Shown piece by piece: positions 40,419-50,516 of a stretch of DNA of 64,000 nt. A program made the translations under genes and the position numbers. The stretch covers positions 41,059 to 105,058 of the forward strand of contig CAKKRE010000046.1 in assembly GCA_919902505.1 (NCBI GenBank), given 5' to 3'. The notes beneath the pieces are model-generated. The model was not told where the DNA came from and ran no database searches. It saw only the letters and a program-made list of their open reading frames with translations. Source of the DNA: Nitrospiraceae bacterium (GTDB taxonomy: Bacteria > Nitrospirota > Nitrospiria > Nitrospirales > Nitrospiraceae). Numbering within the stretch: position 1 is the stretch's first letter; each line of letters begins with the position of its first letter.

Positions 40419-41531
40419 CTACACCTTAGCCCAGCGACCTTCCAACTTCTTCATAATCTGCGGCATGGTCGTGTACTCCATGTCGTCGAGGGGCAATCGG
40501 TGCGGTTCAAAGGGACCGTGCATCCGTAACACATCGGCGATCCGGTTCGCATCCCGGCGCGCTTCATCATACGACGGATCGTCGAACATATCCCGAGGCC
40601 CGACGAGTGTGCCGTCCGCCAGTTGAAAGCCCAGACAGGCGACACGCGGAGGCCCATCGAAGCGTGTCGGCGTCGCTTGCTTCACCGAGACCGGCATGAG
40701 CGGACCGTAATGCGAACCACGCATCCAGCCCTCGATGATCCAGGGATACCGGAACGGATCGAGCACTTCGCCCACTGCCGGAAAGTTCTGCTGCGCGCGG
40801 ACGATCATCACCGGATCATCCTTGCCGACATACTTGCCCGCAATGAGCGAGAGGCGCTCCGTCGACGAAGCCGCCGCAATCGTCCCATCCGCTCGTGAGT
40901 ACACGTACTTGATCGTGTACTTACCGGGGGAACCGATGAACATCAACATGTCGTAGAGTTCTTCGGGACAATCGAATGAGATCTTCTTGTGCTCGTAAAT
41001 GTCATGCACTTCGAACCGGAACCCCTGATGCAATGTCGGGGCGATGACGAGACCGGCCGTAGTGAACGGATCGGCGAACATCTTATACAGGGGGAGATTC
41101 CAAGCACCCGCCGACGTCTTGTCCGCCATGAAGATCAACACCGGATCGGACTTCCGTTCCACGAACTCCATTTCAGCCACACCAGGCCCCTGCCCTCGCA
41201 CATTCCCACTGAAAGCATCGGCCAGCAGATCCTGCCCTGCGCCGTAGAGATGCAGTTCCTTCGCGACCGCAGTGCCGGCCTCGAAGGTGTCCCACGCAAG
41301 ACGGTGGATCCGCTCGTGATCCACGCCGTGACGATGCGTCATGATGAGTTGCAAGTCATCGCCGCAGGCCGACACATGGTAATCGACGAGCAACCCGCTG
41401 GTCTTCGCTCCCGCAAGCTTCTCCTTCCCGCAATCCATCAAGGCCGGATGCATGGCTGAATGCCCGACAAATCCACCGATGTCCGCCTTGATCACACTCA
41501 ACGTGATTTTCTGTGCGTTCTCCCCTGTCAT
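40419..41531 (-). CDS. Fructose-1,6-bisphosphate aldolase/phosphatase (class V FBPase)
   Basis: A 370-aa bifunctional gluconeogenic enzyme that both condenses triose phosphates and dephosphorylates fructose 1,6-bisphosphate. The N-terminus 'KITLSVIKADIGGFVGHSAMHP' carries the first metal-binding Asp and the His of the active site; 'VSACGDDLQLIMTHRHG' carries further metal-binding Asps; 'YGPLMPVSVKQATPTRFDGPPRVACLGFQLADG' is highly family-specific. Found mainly in archaea and deep-branching bacteria, consistent with gluconeogenesis in an autotroph. Transcribed with the cupin downstream. Confidence 0.93.
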   Translation of the reverse strand: MTGENAQKITLSVIKADIGGFVGHSAMHPALMDCGKEKLAGAKTSGLLVDYHVSACGDDLQLIMTHRHGVDHERIHRLAWDTFEAGTAVAKELHLYGAGQDLLADAFSGNVRGQGPGVAEMEFVERKSDPVLIFMADKTSAGAWNLPLYKMFADPFTTAGLVIAPTLHQGFRFEVHDIYEHKKISFDCPEELYDMLMFIGSPGKYTIKYVYSRADGTIAAASSTERLSLIAGKYVGKDDPVMIVRAQQNFPAVGEVLDPFRYPWIIEGWMRGSHYGPLMPVSVKQATPTRFDGPPRVACLGFQLADGTLVGPRDMFDDPSYDEARRDANRIADVLRMHGPFEPHRLPLDDMEYTTMPQIMKKLEGRWAKV

Positions 41532-42134
41532 GTTGCACCCCTGGGTGATAGAGCACCAATAATGGCCCTTCGCCGCAACTCCAGCGTCGGCTTCAGAAGG
41601 TCCTTACGTCAGAATGAGCAAAGGCAATGCCCGGGCATGGATTGAGCAGACAGGTAGAATAGGCCGAATTTGCAGCGTGAACCGCCACCGCACGCACCAA
41701 ACCCGTGGAGAGGCGCTACAGTGACCATTGGCTGCCTGTAGCAGAAGGCAGCAGGCTCCATTCGTACCTGCAATGTCAGATCGTCTTTCTTTTTGATTCC
41801 TGTACCGACCTGACACCAGGCGATACTTCCACCCAAGACTGAACGTTGGACGCGTTCACCGAGGGTTCACTGAAAAACCACGCCAGATCTTTGGATTCAC
41901 CGCTGTCGAACAGGTGTCGTTTTGCTGGCGCTTTTCTGTTTGGCCAATCCTGCGGCCTGTTCGGATACCGCGCCGGCTCGCTAAACTCGCGACCATACCT
42001 TGTCGAAGCAAGACCGCTTCAGAAGCAGATGCGTGTGTGGGGTACCCGCCCCTGTGACCTCACACACGCTCACCCCAAATCATGAGCCCACGAGAGACCC
42101 CGCCTGTCGGTCCTCCCGCTGCTGACCATTAGTT
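41532..42134. other. Gene-free interval upstream of the FBP aldolase/phosphatase
   Basis: About 600 bases with no credible ORF. It contains a short hairpin, GCTGCCT (41732-41738) pairing with AGGCAGC (41747-41753), whose loop region CTGTAGCAGA also appears in the prfB-lysS repeat. The promoter of the minus-strand FBP gene should lie here. The interval marks the edge between core metabolism and the accessory region. Confidence 0.45.
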
Positions 42135-42732
42135 CTACCCCTCCCGCTCCAGGCGGTCCCGGATTTCCGGCGCCACCACATCTCCGGCTTTCATGAGCGG
42201 AATCACGACCGCCAGGGTCTGCAGCAGCAGCCGCTTCGGGCCCTCGAATTTATCGTCCGGGCGAACGCACGATGCGACCGTCTTGACACGGGCTTCAAGC
42301 GCCGTCAGTGTCGCCACGAGGGTGCAGCAAGCTGGTGAACTTCCGCTTCGTATCTTTCTGTGCCGCGTCACGTACACCCAGCAATCCGCACGATCTGGGG
42401 ACGAACGGTGTCCCGTCCGCGTTCCGGCGTTGAATCCGGTCCAGTAGCGATTGCCCGGTGTTCTCCTTGGTCAGCTCCCTTCCCTCCGCCAACTCCGCAG
42501 GCAGCGGCACGCCGCCCTTGTTCGCCGGCTTCTCCGGTACTATGGAGCCGTCTGACTCCCCGGCGACGGGCCGGTCGGCCTTGTGGCCTCGCGCCTTCTC
42601 CGACCGATCCACTTCCATGGGGGAAGTGGAGGTCACCGGGGTCTCTCGGCTTCCGTGAGAAACGTGTCCACCCGTGCCTGTGGTCTCAGACTCCGTGGGG
42701 GTCACACCGGACTCGCCAGGGTTGTTCGACAT
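42135..42732 (-). pseudogene. Frameshifted small protein gene
   Basis: Reading from ATG 42732 (AAGG about 9 bases upstream), the frame gives MSNNPGESGVTPTESETTGT, a polar disordered region, and 'SLLDRIQRRNADGTPFVPRS', ending at 42295. The alternate frame continues from about 42325 with 'TLVATLTALEARVKTVASC' and 'RLLLQTLAVVIPLMKAGDVV', ending LEREG at 42135. The join lies near 42310-42330. The two parts read as one ~195-aa protein with a disordered N-terminus and a helical C-terminus, broken by one indel. No family recognised. A sequencing error is an alternative. Confidence 0.55.
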
Positions 42733-43088
42733 GACTATTGCCTTCCCCTTGTCAGGACAAGGTCGGCCACCGCAGAACGATGTTTTCGGAGCTCCATACA
42801 CCGCCCGGTTGTCCCTCTGTGAACGCGTCGTCCTGCCGGTTGCCCGACACCACGCATCACGCGAGGCCAAGGCGACTGGCTCGGTCTTACCTTGTACGAC
42901 TCTTTCATTCGCGACTCTCCTCCGGCTTCGCGCCGACGCACCCTGTCCCCTTTTCCTGTCCCAACCATTCAACGAACACTGCGCTCGCACCGCGAACGAT
43001 TCCTGCGAACACAACCGCGAAGCGCTTCGGCTGACATAAAATGGTCACCACCTTGTAACACGTCATGTGACATGGTACGCTTGGCACG
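42733..43088. other. Divergent intergenic region
   Basis: About 356 bases between the frameshifted gene and higB. Near 43045-43080 a run TTGTAACACGTCATGTGACATGGTA contains short inverted repeats (GTCA/TGAC) and could be the higBA promoter/operator, where HigA normally binds. Nothing else recognised. Confidence 0.4.
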
Positions 43089-43367
43089 ATGATCGAGAAC
43101 TTCAAGCACAAAGGGCTCAAACTGCTCTATGACAAGGGTGACCGGAGCAAGTTACGATCTGATATCGCCCAGAAGGCGGAACGATTTTTGACCTTTCTCG
43201 ATGCAGCGCATGAGGTCTCCGAACTTCGCCTGCCCGGCTACGGATTGCATCCGTTGACTGGCAATCTGCGCGGCTTCTGGAGCGTGGCAGTCTCCAGGAA
43301 CCACCGGATCATTTTCCGATTTGAAGACGGATCTGCCTTGGATGTGGATCTTGTCGATTATCATTAG
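43089..43367 (+). CDS. higB: HigB-type (RelE superfamily) toxin
   Basis: A 92-aa ribosome-dependent mRNA interferase of the HigB/RelE fold: 'LYDKGDRSKLRSDIAQKAERFLTFLDAA', 'LPGYGLHPLTGNLRGFWSVAVSRNHRIIFRFEDG' and the terminal DVDLVDYH with the C-terminal His. The conserved basic/aromatic set (Lys, Arg, His, 'RIIFRF') is intact. Gene order is toxin first, the normal higBA order, with 14 bases to the antitoxin. No strong ribosome site is seen. Confidence 0.92.
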   Translation: MIENFKHKGLKLLYDKGDRSKLRSDIAQKAERFLTFLDAAHEVSELRLPGYGLHPLTGNLRGFWSVAVSRNHRIIFRFEDGSALDVDLVDYH

Positions 43368-43381
43368 AGAAGGAGCATACG

Positions 43382-43690
43382 ATGCCGATGAAACACCCCG
43401 TCCACCCCGGAAGCATCATCAAGCATGATTGCCTTGAACCACTCGGTCTCAGCGTGACGAAGGCGGCCGCAGTGTTGGGCGTGACTCGCCAGACGCTGTC
43501 ACGGGTGATCAACGAACAGACCGCCGTCTCCCCGGAAATGGCGATTCGTGTGTCCAAGGCATTCGGCAGCACCCCGGAACACTGGTTGCGCCTACAACTG
43601 GCCTATGACATGGCGCAGTGGCAGAAAAAGATAGGATCGATCAAGGTGAAGCGGTATCAGCCGAACATGGACGTGCTGGTTCATGTGTGA
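43382..43690 (+). CDS. higA: HigA-type antitoxin (XRE HTH)
   Basis: A 102-aa antitoxin that neutralises HigB and represses the operon. The N-terminal 'HPGSIIKHDCLEPLGLSVTKAAAVLGVTRQTLSRVINEQTAVSPEMAIRVSKAFG' is the HTH typical of HigA/VapI; the C-terminus is helical. AGAAGGAG lies about 7 bases before the ATG. It is the last gene before the Tc toxin cluster on the other strand. Confidence 0.93.
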   Translation: MPMKHPVHPGSIIKHDCLEPLGLSVTKAAAVLGVTRQTLSRVINEQTAVSPEMAIRVSKAFGSTPEHWLRLQLAYDMAQWQKKIGSIKVKRYQPNMDVLVHV

Positions 43691-44155
43691 ATCGGTGAGG
43701 TCCTCCCTCACGTTCATCGACACACCTCCTTGCTCGCAGCCGCACGACGGATGATATTCCGCCTCACCGCAGGCTGATACCTGGCTGGAGTCAATCCCAT
43801 TCTTAGCTGCACTTGCTGAGCGGTTTCCTGGGTAGCGCATGCGCAATTTCCTTTCCCCAGCAAGAAGGTCAAACGTTGCGCTGAACAGCGGCCTCCGTAA
43901 TGGCCTCAAACGGAGAGCATAGGATTACCCATGAAGATGGCTGTCAGACGCGCCACAAGTCCATACTCATGCCTGACCCCAACATTCGGCCCCCTAGCAC
44001 AAGCATCGCGGGAACCATGAAGCTGTTACTTCAAGTATGTGATTGCAAGACCAGACCCGATTGGCGTTCGACTGTGCCGAGCCATGCACGATTCAAGATG
44101 CGACCCCTGTTGGCAACCGGACGAGTGTCCATACCGAGCAAGGCGGTCTCGAGCT
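43691..44155. other. Gene-free interval between higBA and the Tc cluster
   Basis: About 465 bases, with convergent transcription from both sides. No ORF with a start signal, no tRNA and no clear repeat was found. It could hold an island boundary, but no attachment site is visible. Confidence 0.4.
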
Positions 44156-47100
44156 CTATTGCTTTGCCCATTGCACGGCAACCCAGAAGTCACGGAGAGC
44201 TTTATCGCTGAACTCGATCTTGAGTTCGCCCGTGGCGCTTCCTGGTAACTCCTTGTCGGCCACAGTCCCCGATACCAGAAGATCAGTGGTAGCACCCGTG
44301 AGCGGGAACTCCTTATTCGCTCCCGCTGCTAAGCGTGCCTGGAGTGCCGCACCTGGAGCGACATCGCTTCGACGCGCCCACAGTTGCATTGCCTTCATCG
44401 GGCCCAAGCGGTCCTTGCTCCAAAGCGGGAAGTGCTCCTTGCCTAGCTCCAGGCTGAGTTGGAACTTGCCATTGGCTTCGGCTGGTGCGCCGAGGAACTT
44501 CGCCCACGCGGTAGGGAACTCTTCACGCAGTGAGAACAATCGCACCGAGCCGAAGGATGTACCAGCGTCGATACGCGACTTCAGCGCCTCCATCGCGGCG
44601 TCGCGTAACGGCTTGCCGCCTTCGCGGGCTGTAAAACGCACATGCAAGACGACGTCGGCAAGTGTTGAGTAGTCAAAGGACTGAGGATCGTTTTTTCGTG
44701 GGTCGGCCGGCAGCCTCAACTGCCACGTGCTGATGGCGCCGCTGTACTCGAAGGGAAGGTACCGCTCGTCGCGCAGGTTGGTCTCAAACAATCCGCTGTC
44801 GTTCTGCGCTGAGCTGGTGACGATGGATTGCACGCTACCCAAGTGGTCGCTGAAACGGGCGTCGTCGGTATCGGCGCGCTCGTAGCCATCGCCCACCAAC
44901 GACGAGATGCGCATAGAACTGCGCAGCAACGTCAGCGTGCAGGCTAGGCTGGCGTAGGGGCCGCTTACGCAGGGAATGCTCAGCGAAACCGACTTGAGGC
45001 GCCGGAAGTAGTGCCCAGGTCCATCCAGATCGAACAGCGACTCGGGCAACTGGACCGTGCACGAGCCCGTGCTGCGCAACTCGACCAGCGCGAGTGGGTC
45101 CAGTTGCAGCAGGCTCACATGCTTGGTCAGCTCGTACTCGCGCTGGTTCTGCTCATGGTAGGCCATCTCCATGCGCTTGATGTCCAGCAGCAGTCGCTCG
45201 CCGGCCAGCAGCCCCTCCTTGCCGGCCTGGTAGTCGAACTTCAGATAACTCAGGCCGGGTTGGCCCAGTTCGTGCTGTAGCGCCCGTTCTGCCTTGCGCG
45301 CAATGTCGAAGGCAAACTGGAAGGCGCGCGCGTGCAAGCCTTTGAGCTCTCGCTTCATCCACGCGTACAAGGTCTTGTTGGTCTTCTTACCATCGGTATT
45401 CAGCCCCTCGCCATTGAGGAATCGCTCGACCTCGTCGGCATGCTCCATCTGCTTGCGATGGTTGCGCAGCTCCATGTCCGCAACGGCCTCGCGGATCTGT
45501 GCCGCACGGATTTGCTTGAAGACTTGATTGATCTCGCCGACGGCCAGGTTGCTCTGGAATGCCCAGTCCTGCTCACGGCGGGCATAGCTGCCGATACGGG
45601 CAGCCTTTCCAGCCTCATATGAGTTCCGTCCCGCGGAAGATGTCGCTCCATCAGCGGCCATGGACAGCTGGGTCGAAAGAGCACGCCCACCAAACTGAAT
45701 GGCCGCACCCACACCCATCGGTTGAGCCTGAGCCCCAAGCTCGGGTATCAAGCTCAAGAATTTCGCAATCATGCTGAGCGAAGCGCCCTCTTCCTGTAAC
45801 GATTGGGCTGTCTTCAGGCGAATCAATTCCTCACTCTCGTAGCTGCTGATGAATCGTCCACCGCCATCACCAAAGTTCTGAACAATGTCCATCTTCAAGT
45901 CACGAACAGACAGCAGGGGCTCCTGCGTCGCCAGGCGCAACTTCTGCAGGCTCTCTCGATCCAACTCCTCCAGCATGGGCAGCGACTTGGTGATGTCCTC
46001 CGCCTTCGCACCCAGTTGCTGTTCGTAGTAGCTATAGCGCTGCACGGCCAGCGCCAGCGATTGCAGGAGGCCCTCCTTCGCCTTGACCGCTTCCTGCCAT
46101 TGAGCGTACCGCACCTGCTCCACCATCTCCATCAACACCTTCTCGTGCCGCGCGCGCATCAGGGCGAGCGCCTCGCCTTCCTCCTTTTCCATCGCCGCCA
46201 GTTGGCCATTGCCAATGGCCGTGACCTGCTGCGCCAGTTCCGAGGCCTTCTGCAGCAGAAGGGCGCATCGCACCAGGGGCAGCGGCTGGTTCAAGCCGTT
46301 GACGATGGCCCCCACGTCCAGCCCGGACGCCGCCGCACGAGCCAGCAAAGCGGGATCGATCGGGGGTTCGAACAGGGCAAGTTGGCGGAACACCCCCTGT
46401 AGGTTCAGGCTGTTGCGGATCTTGAACAACCGATCTGCAACCGTGTCCCAATAGCCCAGCAGTTTGTCATTGCGCGGCACGCAGAAGTACAACGCTTGGC
46501 CCATGCTGCGCAGTGAGGCGACGCCCTGACTGCTGTTGGCCGGCGGCGACGCCATTGTGGGCAGCAGGTCGAATGGCAGTTCGGGTTCCAGATCGCGCAA
46601 GACCGAGCCAAACAGTTTGAGATCGGCGCGCAGGTTGTCATAGGTCTGCGGCTTCACCGTTCCCTTGCGCGGCACGGCTTGCGGGCGCGGGCCAAGGATG
46701 TTGGCGGCCAGCACGTACAACATCATCGCCTCGTCGATCGCTTCGCCCGTGTCCTGGCGGAACAGCGAGTCACCCCAATCGATCAGGTTGTCCAGGTAGG
46801 CCATCACCGTCTTGACCATGTAGGCCTGTTGGCGCTGCCGCGCCACGGCGTGGGGCCGGAACGGCATGTTCATCCAGTCCTCAATACTGCGTCGCGTTGC
46901 GTCCGCAATGGTCACATCACCGTTTGCGCCCTTGGCGAGGTTGACCAGCAGCTGTTCGACCGAGTGGGTCTCCAGGCTCAGGAACGGCAATACCTTCCAG
47001 AAGCGCTCGGGGGCCGGGCCATCGCTGTTGTCGGTGGGGTCGAACAGGATATGAAGCCAGCGCTGCGCCTCGACGAAACGCCCATTCTTGCTGAGGTGCA

Positions 47101-47740
47101 GGGCCAGGGTCAGCGGAACATGAAAGAACAGCTCCCAATTGTAGACCGAGTAGGCCCCGTGTGGGCTGAAATCCAACTCCTTGACCGGATACGGCGACTT
47201 GACCTTGCCTGTTGGCTGGTAAGAGGTGGCGCTAAAGATCTCCTCGAATAGCACCGGGCGCGGCGCGCCATCGACGAGCGTTGCGTCAGTGTCGACGTTG
47301 AGCTTCGTCAGTTGTCCGCTAAGCTCGCGGAGCCGCGCCCCGTTGGGCAGGGTCACAGCGGTATTGGGCGCGGGCTTGACGATCGATCCATCACTCAGCT
47401 CCAACAAGTGGCGGCCGGCAAAGCGCAATACGGCACCACTGGACTTCACCGTTAAAGTGTTCTCAGGCAGAAGGTAGGCGAGCTTGCCGGCCAGTTCAAC
47501 GCGCACGACGAACTCGGTGTCCAAAGCCTGCAACCCTGCCGTTCCCTGGCGCAGCAGTCGTTGCATCATGGCCTGCACGTAGGGGTGCTGGTGCAGGAAG
47601 AAGCTGTATGAGAGCTCGCGGTTGCGGCGGAAGTAGTGGCGCGTCTCGCGCGTTTCGACGACGCGCGATTTCACATGCTCAAAGTCCGAGTAGGCTTGGC
47701 CGTGGAACACGCCGTCCTGAAGGAAGAATTTAGGGTTCAT
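44156..47740 (-). CDS. Tc toxin TcA subunit, C-terminal part (TcaB-like: channel and TcB-binding domain)
   Basis: A 1194-aa protein starting at ATG 47740 with AAAGGAG about 8 bases upstream, 19 bases after the preceding stop, so it is a deliberate separate gene. The N-terminal part ('FFLHQHPYVQAMMQRLLRQG', 'HGAYSVYNWELFFHVPLTLALHLSKNGRFVEAQRWLH') matches the region of TcA following the neuraminidase-like/receptor domains. Long helices (about 530-860) correspond to the translocation channel. The C-terminal TcB-binding domain is clear: 'SSAQNDSGLFETNLRDERYLPFE' near residue 980 and 'YSTLADVVLHVRFTAREGG'. It forms the pentameric pore with the upstream ORFs. Confidence 0.92.
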   Translation of the reverse strand: MNPKFFLQDGVFHGQAYSDFEHVKSRVVETRETRHYFRRNRELSYSFFLHQHPYVQAMMQRLLRQGTAGLQALDTEFVVRVELAGKLAYLLPENTLTVKSSGAVLRFAGRHLLELSDGSIVKPAPNTAVTLPNGARLRELSGQLTKLNVDTDATLVDGAPRPVLFEEIFSATSYQPTGKVKSPYPVKELDFSPHGAYSVYNWELFFHVPLTLALHLSKNGRFVEAQRWLHILFDPTDNSDGPAPERFWKVLPFLSLETHSVEQLLVNLAKGANGDVTIADATRRSIEDWMNMPFRPHAVARQRQQAYMVKTVMAYLDNLIDWGDSLFRQDTGEAIDEAMMLYVLAANILGPRPQAVPRKGTVKPQTYDNLRADLKLFGSVLRDLEPELPFDLLPTMASPPANSSQGVASLRSMGQALYFCVPRNDKLLGYWDTVADRLFKIRNSLNLQGVFRQLALFEPPIDPALLARAAASGLDVGAIVNGLNQPLPLVRCALLLQKASELAQQVTAIGNGQLAAMEKEEGEALALMRARHEKVLMEMVEQVRYAQWQEAVKAKEGLLQSLALAVQRYSYYEQQLGAKAEDITKSLPMLEELDRESLQKLRLATQEPLLSVRDLKMDIVQNFGDGGGRFISSYESEELIRLKTAQSLQEEGASLSMIAKFLSLIPELGAQAQPMGVGAAIQFGGRALSTQLSMAADGATSSAGRNSYEAGKAARIGSYARREQDWAFQSNLAVGEINQVFKQIRAAQIREAVADMELRNHRKQMEHADEVERFLNGEGLNTDGKKTNKTLYAWMKRELKGLHARAFQFAFDIARKAERALQHELGQPGLSYLKFDYQAGKEGLLAGERLLLDIKRMEMAYHEQNQREYELTKHVSLLQLDPLALVELRSTGSCTVQLPESLFDLDGPGHYFRRLKSVSLSIPCVSGPYASLACTLTLLRSSMRISSLVGDGYERADTDDARFSDHLGSVQSIVTSSAQNDSGLFETNLRDERYLPFEYSGAISTWQLRLPADPRKNDPQSFDYSTLADVVLHVRFTAREGGKPLRDAAMEALKSRIDAGTSFGSVRLFSLREEFPTAWAKFLGAPAEANGKFQLSLELGKEHFPLWSKDRLGPMKAMQLWARRSDVAPGAALQARLAAGANKEFPLTGATTDLLVSGTVADKELPGSATGELKIEFSDKALRDFWVAVQWAKQ

Positions 47741-47759
47741 AGCTGTGCTCTCCTTTGAT

Positions 47760-50516
47760 TCAGCGCTTACCAGGAATTGCAAACGATCCAGGGCCAGAAT
47801 CAGCTCGCATCGGCTGACGCGACAGGGTGTCGCGAAGCTGGGTATTCAGCCCGCTCTTGCCCAGCATCACAACCTGTGACTTGTCCAGCGTCGGTTGCGA
47901 CTGGGCCAGTTCAGTCTGGCTCGCGACCACGAGTTCGACCTGGTTGGCGCCGGTCTCGCTGCCTGGGTGCAGCGGGACAGTTTCATTGAACGTGGTGGTC
48001 ACATTCACTCGGTCGACGCCGCGATTCACTAGTGTCAGGCCTAGCTGTCCTGTGTTGCCAAGCAACGTGTTCTGATCGAATGTGAGCAGCACCTTCGGGT
48101 TCACCAACCAGTCGAAGCCAGGCACGGGGTCGCCTTGGGTCTTGGGTATTGTGAAAGGCACTTCATCGACTGGCGGAACTGGTAGCGGCCATTTCTTCTG
48201 GAATTGCGGAATGATCTTCAACTTGTCGTAGGGGTTGAATTCGTGGATGCCGGTGTCGTCGGTCACGGTGGTGCGCGTAACCCAGGTCTCCACGTCTTCC
48301 AACAGGGTCTCGCGAACCTCCGGTTGCACGAAGAAGGTGTGCCTGTTGTCCTGGTAGAAGAATGGTTGGATTAGCGCGGCGAGCTCGGTCAAGCCACTTT
48401 CCAGCGCGGCCTTGGCGGCTGCCGGATTCGAGGCCAACTTCACCGCATCCATGGAAGTACCCAGCGCGGCCAGGGCGCTATTGCAGGTGAGCACGGTGTT
48501 GGACGACACCTGTTGCAGGATGGGCTCGGTGGGGGTGTCGGCTGCCTTCGTGATGTCAGTGCTCTGCTGCTTCGTGTATCGCACGTTGAGCGCGCCCGCC
48601 GCGCCGGCGTAGCGGGTGGCTTGCACGGTACTGGCGCTGACGATGACCTGCTGCGATGGGGTGCCAAGGGCGCCTTGCTCCGGCGCCGCGTTGCGTCCGG
48701 CCAGGTAGAAGGCCTGGTCGAAGCCACTCAGATGAACGAAGACACCACCTTCCACTCCATAGTTGAACTCCTTGCTGACGTGGATATAGGCATCGCGCGG
48801 CTGGAACGTCGCAGGCTTCGTCTTACTTATCACAGGCGCAAAGCCACCCGACTCGGCAGTAGTCCAAGCGCCGGACTGATACTGCGCCCAATGCAGTTGC
48901 AACTCAACTTTCTTGTTCGCGCTCAGATTGCTGAGACCAGTCATCAAGTCGCCGAGCGTGGCTCCCGCGATGGTTGCACTGGAGGTCGTGGCGTCCATCG
49001 AAGCGCTCGGGTCGGCCTTCTCCAGGAACGTCACCCAGAACAGGAACAGCCGCTCACGCCAGACCACTGGCGCAAGGTGGTCGCCCTGAATGGTCACGGT
49101 GACCGGCTCCCAGGTCGTCCAACTGCCATTTCGACAGCGACGATAGAAGTACTCGTGTGGTTCGCCGTAGGTGCGGCCAAAGACATGAAGCACGCGCTGT
49201 GACGCGTCGGCGTGGTCTTCCAAGTGCATGGCTACCATATCCAGTCGTGCGATCTTGTCCAGCTGGCGCACGTACGCCAGGAAGGCGTCCTCGACAAGCT
49301 CGTTGGACACATCACCCTGTAGCAAGGCACCTTCCAGCGCCTCGAACAGTGGCGTCTTGTCATCGCGGAACTCGGGCTCGAGCACATTCTCCGGAAACAG
49401 CCAGAGCTTGCGATTGCCAGCCCAGACCGGATTGCGGCGCATCCATTCCCAACGCTTGGCATCGAGCACTGAGGGGTGCACCTTCGGCTCCAGGTTGAGG
49501 AAGCAGCGCTGAACGAACAACTGCACCGAGGCGATGGCCAGGCGCACGCGCGATGTTTGCACCACGGGCTCCATGCCGGGATCGATGAGGAAGTGTTCGT
49601 ACAACTGCTCCAGGCGTTCGTAGCCAAGCTTCTGCAGCGCGTGCGCCACCAGAGCATCGCGCTGGCGCTGGCGCTGGCGGTTGAAGATGGGTTGTGCGAT
49701 GCGAGGCCAGTTCAGGTCACCGGCGTGGGCCTTTACAGCATCCTTCAGGTCGCGCGCAATGTCCGCGCGACGAGACTCTGCCACGCCGGGCTTCAGCAGG
49801 TCCGCACAAGACGCCAAGGTCGCTACGGCAACGCCGAAACGATCGACGAGGCGCAGCGCCTCCCACAGCCGCCGCACCGCAGGGTCCGCGGCAAAGGAGG
49901 GGGCGGCCCACAACATCTCCGCCACAGCTTGGACATTGGTCTCACTGCGGCCGGTCAGCCTGGCGAGGCGTGGGTAGACCTCCCGTGTCAGCTTGTCGGC
50001 ACTGCCCAGTGCGTTGGCCTCGAACACAGCCACCAAGTCGTTCCCGGAGAGAGTCAGATCGCGCTTGAGTCGGCTGAACTCCAACAGGCGCCGCAGACCG
50101 GCAAAACGTTGCACTGCCGTCGTGGTTTCAGCAGCGCCATCACCCACCCTCTTGGTAGGCCAGGTGCTGAAGTTCAGGTTGCCGAAGTCTGCGGCGTGGG
50201 TGCTGACGTGGCGCAGCTCCACCTCGTCGAGGCCAAGGGTGCGCGTCAACATCAGTGTCTTGTCGAGCAGCGCTGTCGCGTGCGCACCGCCCTGCAGATC
50301 GTCCGCAGCACGCAGGGTCAGCTGCGACAGTGCGCCCTTGGGGAGACTCTCACCCTGTACCAGCAGCCGGGCATGGCCACCGCCCAGAGCGTTCAGGCGC
50401 AATTCGAAGCGGTAGGAAACGCCAGCCTTGAGTTCGATGAACTGCTGCAGTACCGCGCTATCCGCTGCCGCGGTGCCCGTGAGCAAGACGGCATCGGTGC
50501 GGTGAAGAAAGCGCAA
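47760..50516 (-). CDS. Tc toxin TcA subunit, middle part (frameshift-separated)
   Basis: A 918-aa open frame whose protein identity continues the preceding ORF. In its own frame, upstream of the first Met, the sequence reads LIEGSLEVPASGAWRFYVEL (about 50600-50540), which completes a PA14-like domain begun as GLTVRYFVA in the other frame. Later, near residue 340, 'VQRCFLNLEPKVHPSVLDAKRWEWMRRNPVWAGNRK' and 'LFPENVLEPEFRDDKTPLF' form the ABC-toxin N/neuraminidase-like region typical of TcA. The only discontinuity found is the frameshift at 50590-50618. Start at 50516 is nominal only. Confidence 0.85.
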   Translation of the reverse strand: MRFLHRTDAVLLTGTAAADSAVLQQFIELKAGVSYRFELRLNALGGGHARLLVQGESLPKGALSQLTLRAADDLQGGAHATALLDKTLMLTRTLGLDEVELRHVSTHAADFGNLNFSTWPTKRVGDGAAETTTAVQRFAGLRRLLEFSRLKRDLTLSGNDLVAVFEANALGSADKLTREVYPRLARLTGRSETNVQAVAEMLWAAPSFAADPAVRRLWEALRLVDRFGVAVATLASCADLLKPGVAESRRADIARDLKDAVKAHAGDLNWPRIAQPIFNRQRQRQRDALVAHALQKLGYERLEQLYEHFLIDPGMEPVVQTSRVRLAIASVQLFVQRCFLNLEPKVHPSVLDAKRWEWMRRNPVWAGNRKLWLFPENVLEPEFRDDKTPLFEALEGALLQGDVSNELVEDAFLAYVRQLDKIARLDMVAMHLEDHADASQRVLHVFGRTYGEPHEYFYRRCRNGSWTTWEPVTVTIQGDHLAPVVWRERLFLFWVTFLEKADPSASMDATTSSATIAGATLGDLMTGLSNLSANKKVELQLHWAQYQSGAWTTAESGGFAPVISKTKPATFQPRDAYIHVSKEFNYGVEGGVFVHLSGFDQAFYLAGRNAAPEQGALGTPSQQVIVSASTVQATRYAGAAGALNVRYTKQQSTDITKAADTPTEPILQQVSSNTVLTCNSALAALGTSMDAVKLASNPAAAKAALESGLTELAALIQPFFYQDNRHTFFVQPEVRETLLEDVETWVTRTTVTDDTGIHEFNPYDKLKIIPQFQKKWPLPVPPVDEVPFTIPKTQGDPVPGFDWLVNPKVLLTFDQNTLLGNTGQLGLTLVNRGVDRVNVTTTFNETVPLHPGSETGANQVELVVASQTELAQSQPTLDKSQVVMLGKSGLNTQLRDTLSRQPMRADSGPGSFAIPGKR

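Noticed and set aside
42295..43014. 239-aa extension of the frameshifted gene
   Set aside because: Residues before MSNNPGES are Arg/Cys-rich and run into the higBA promoter region; the ATG at 42732 has a ribosome site.
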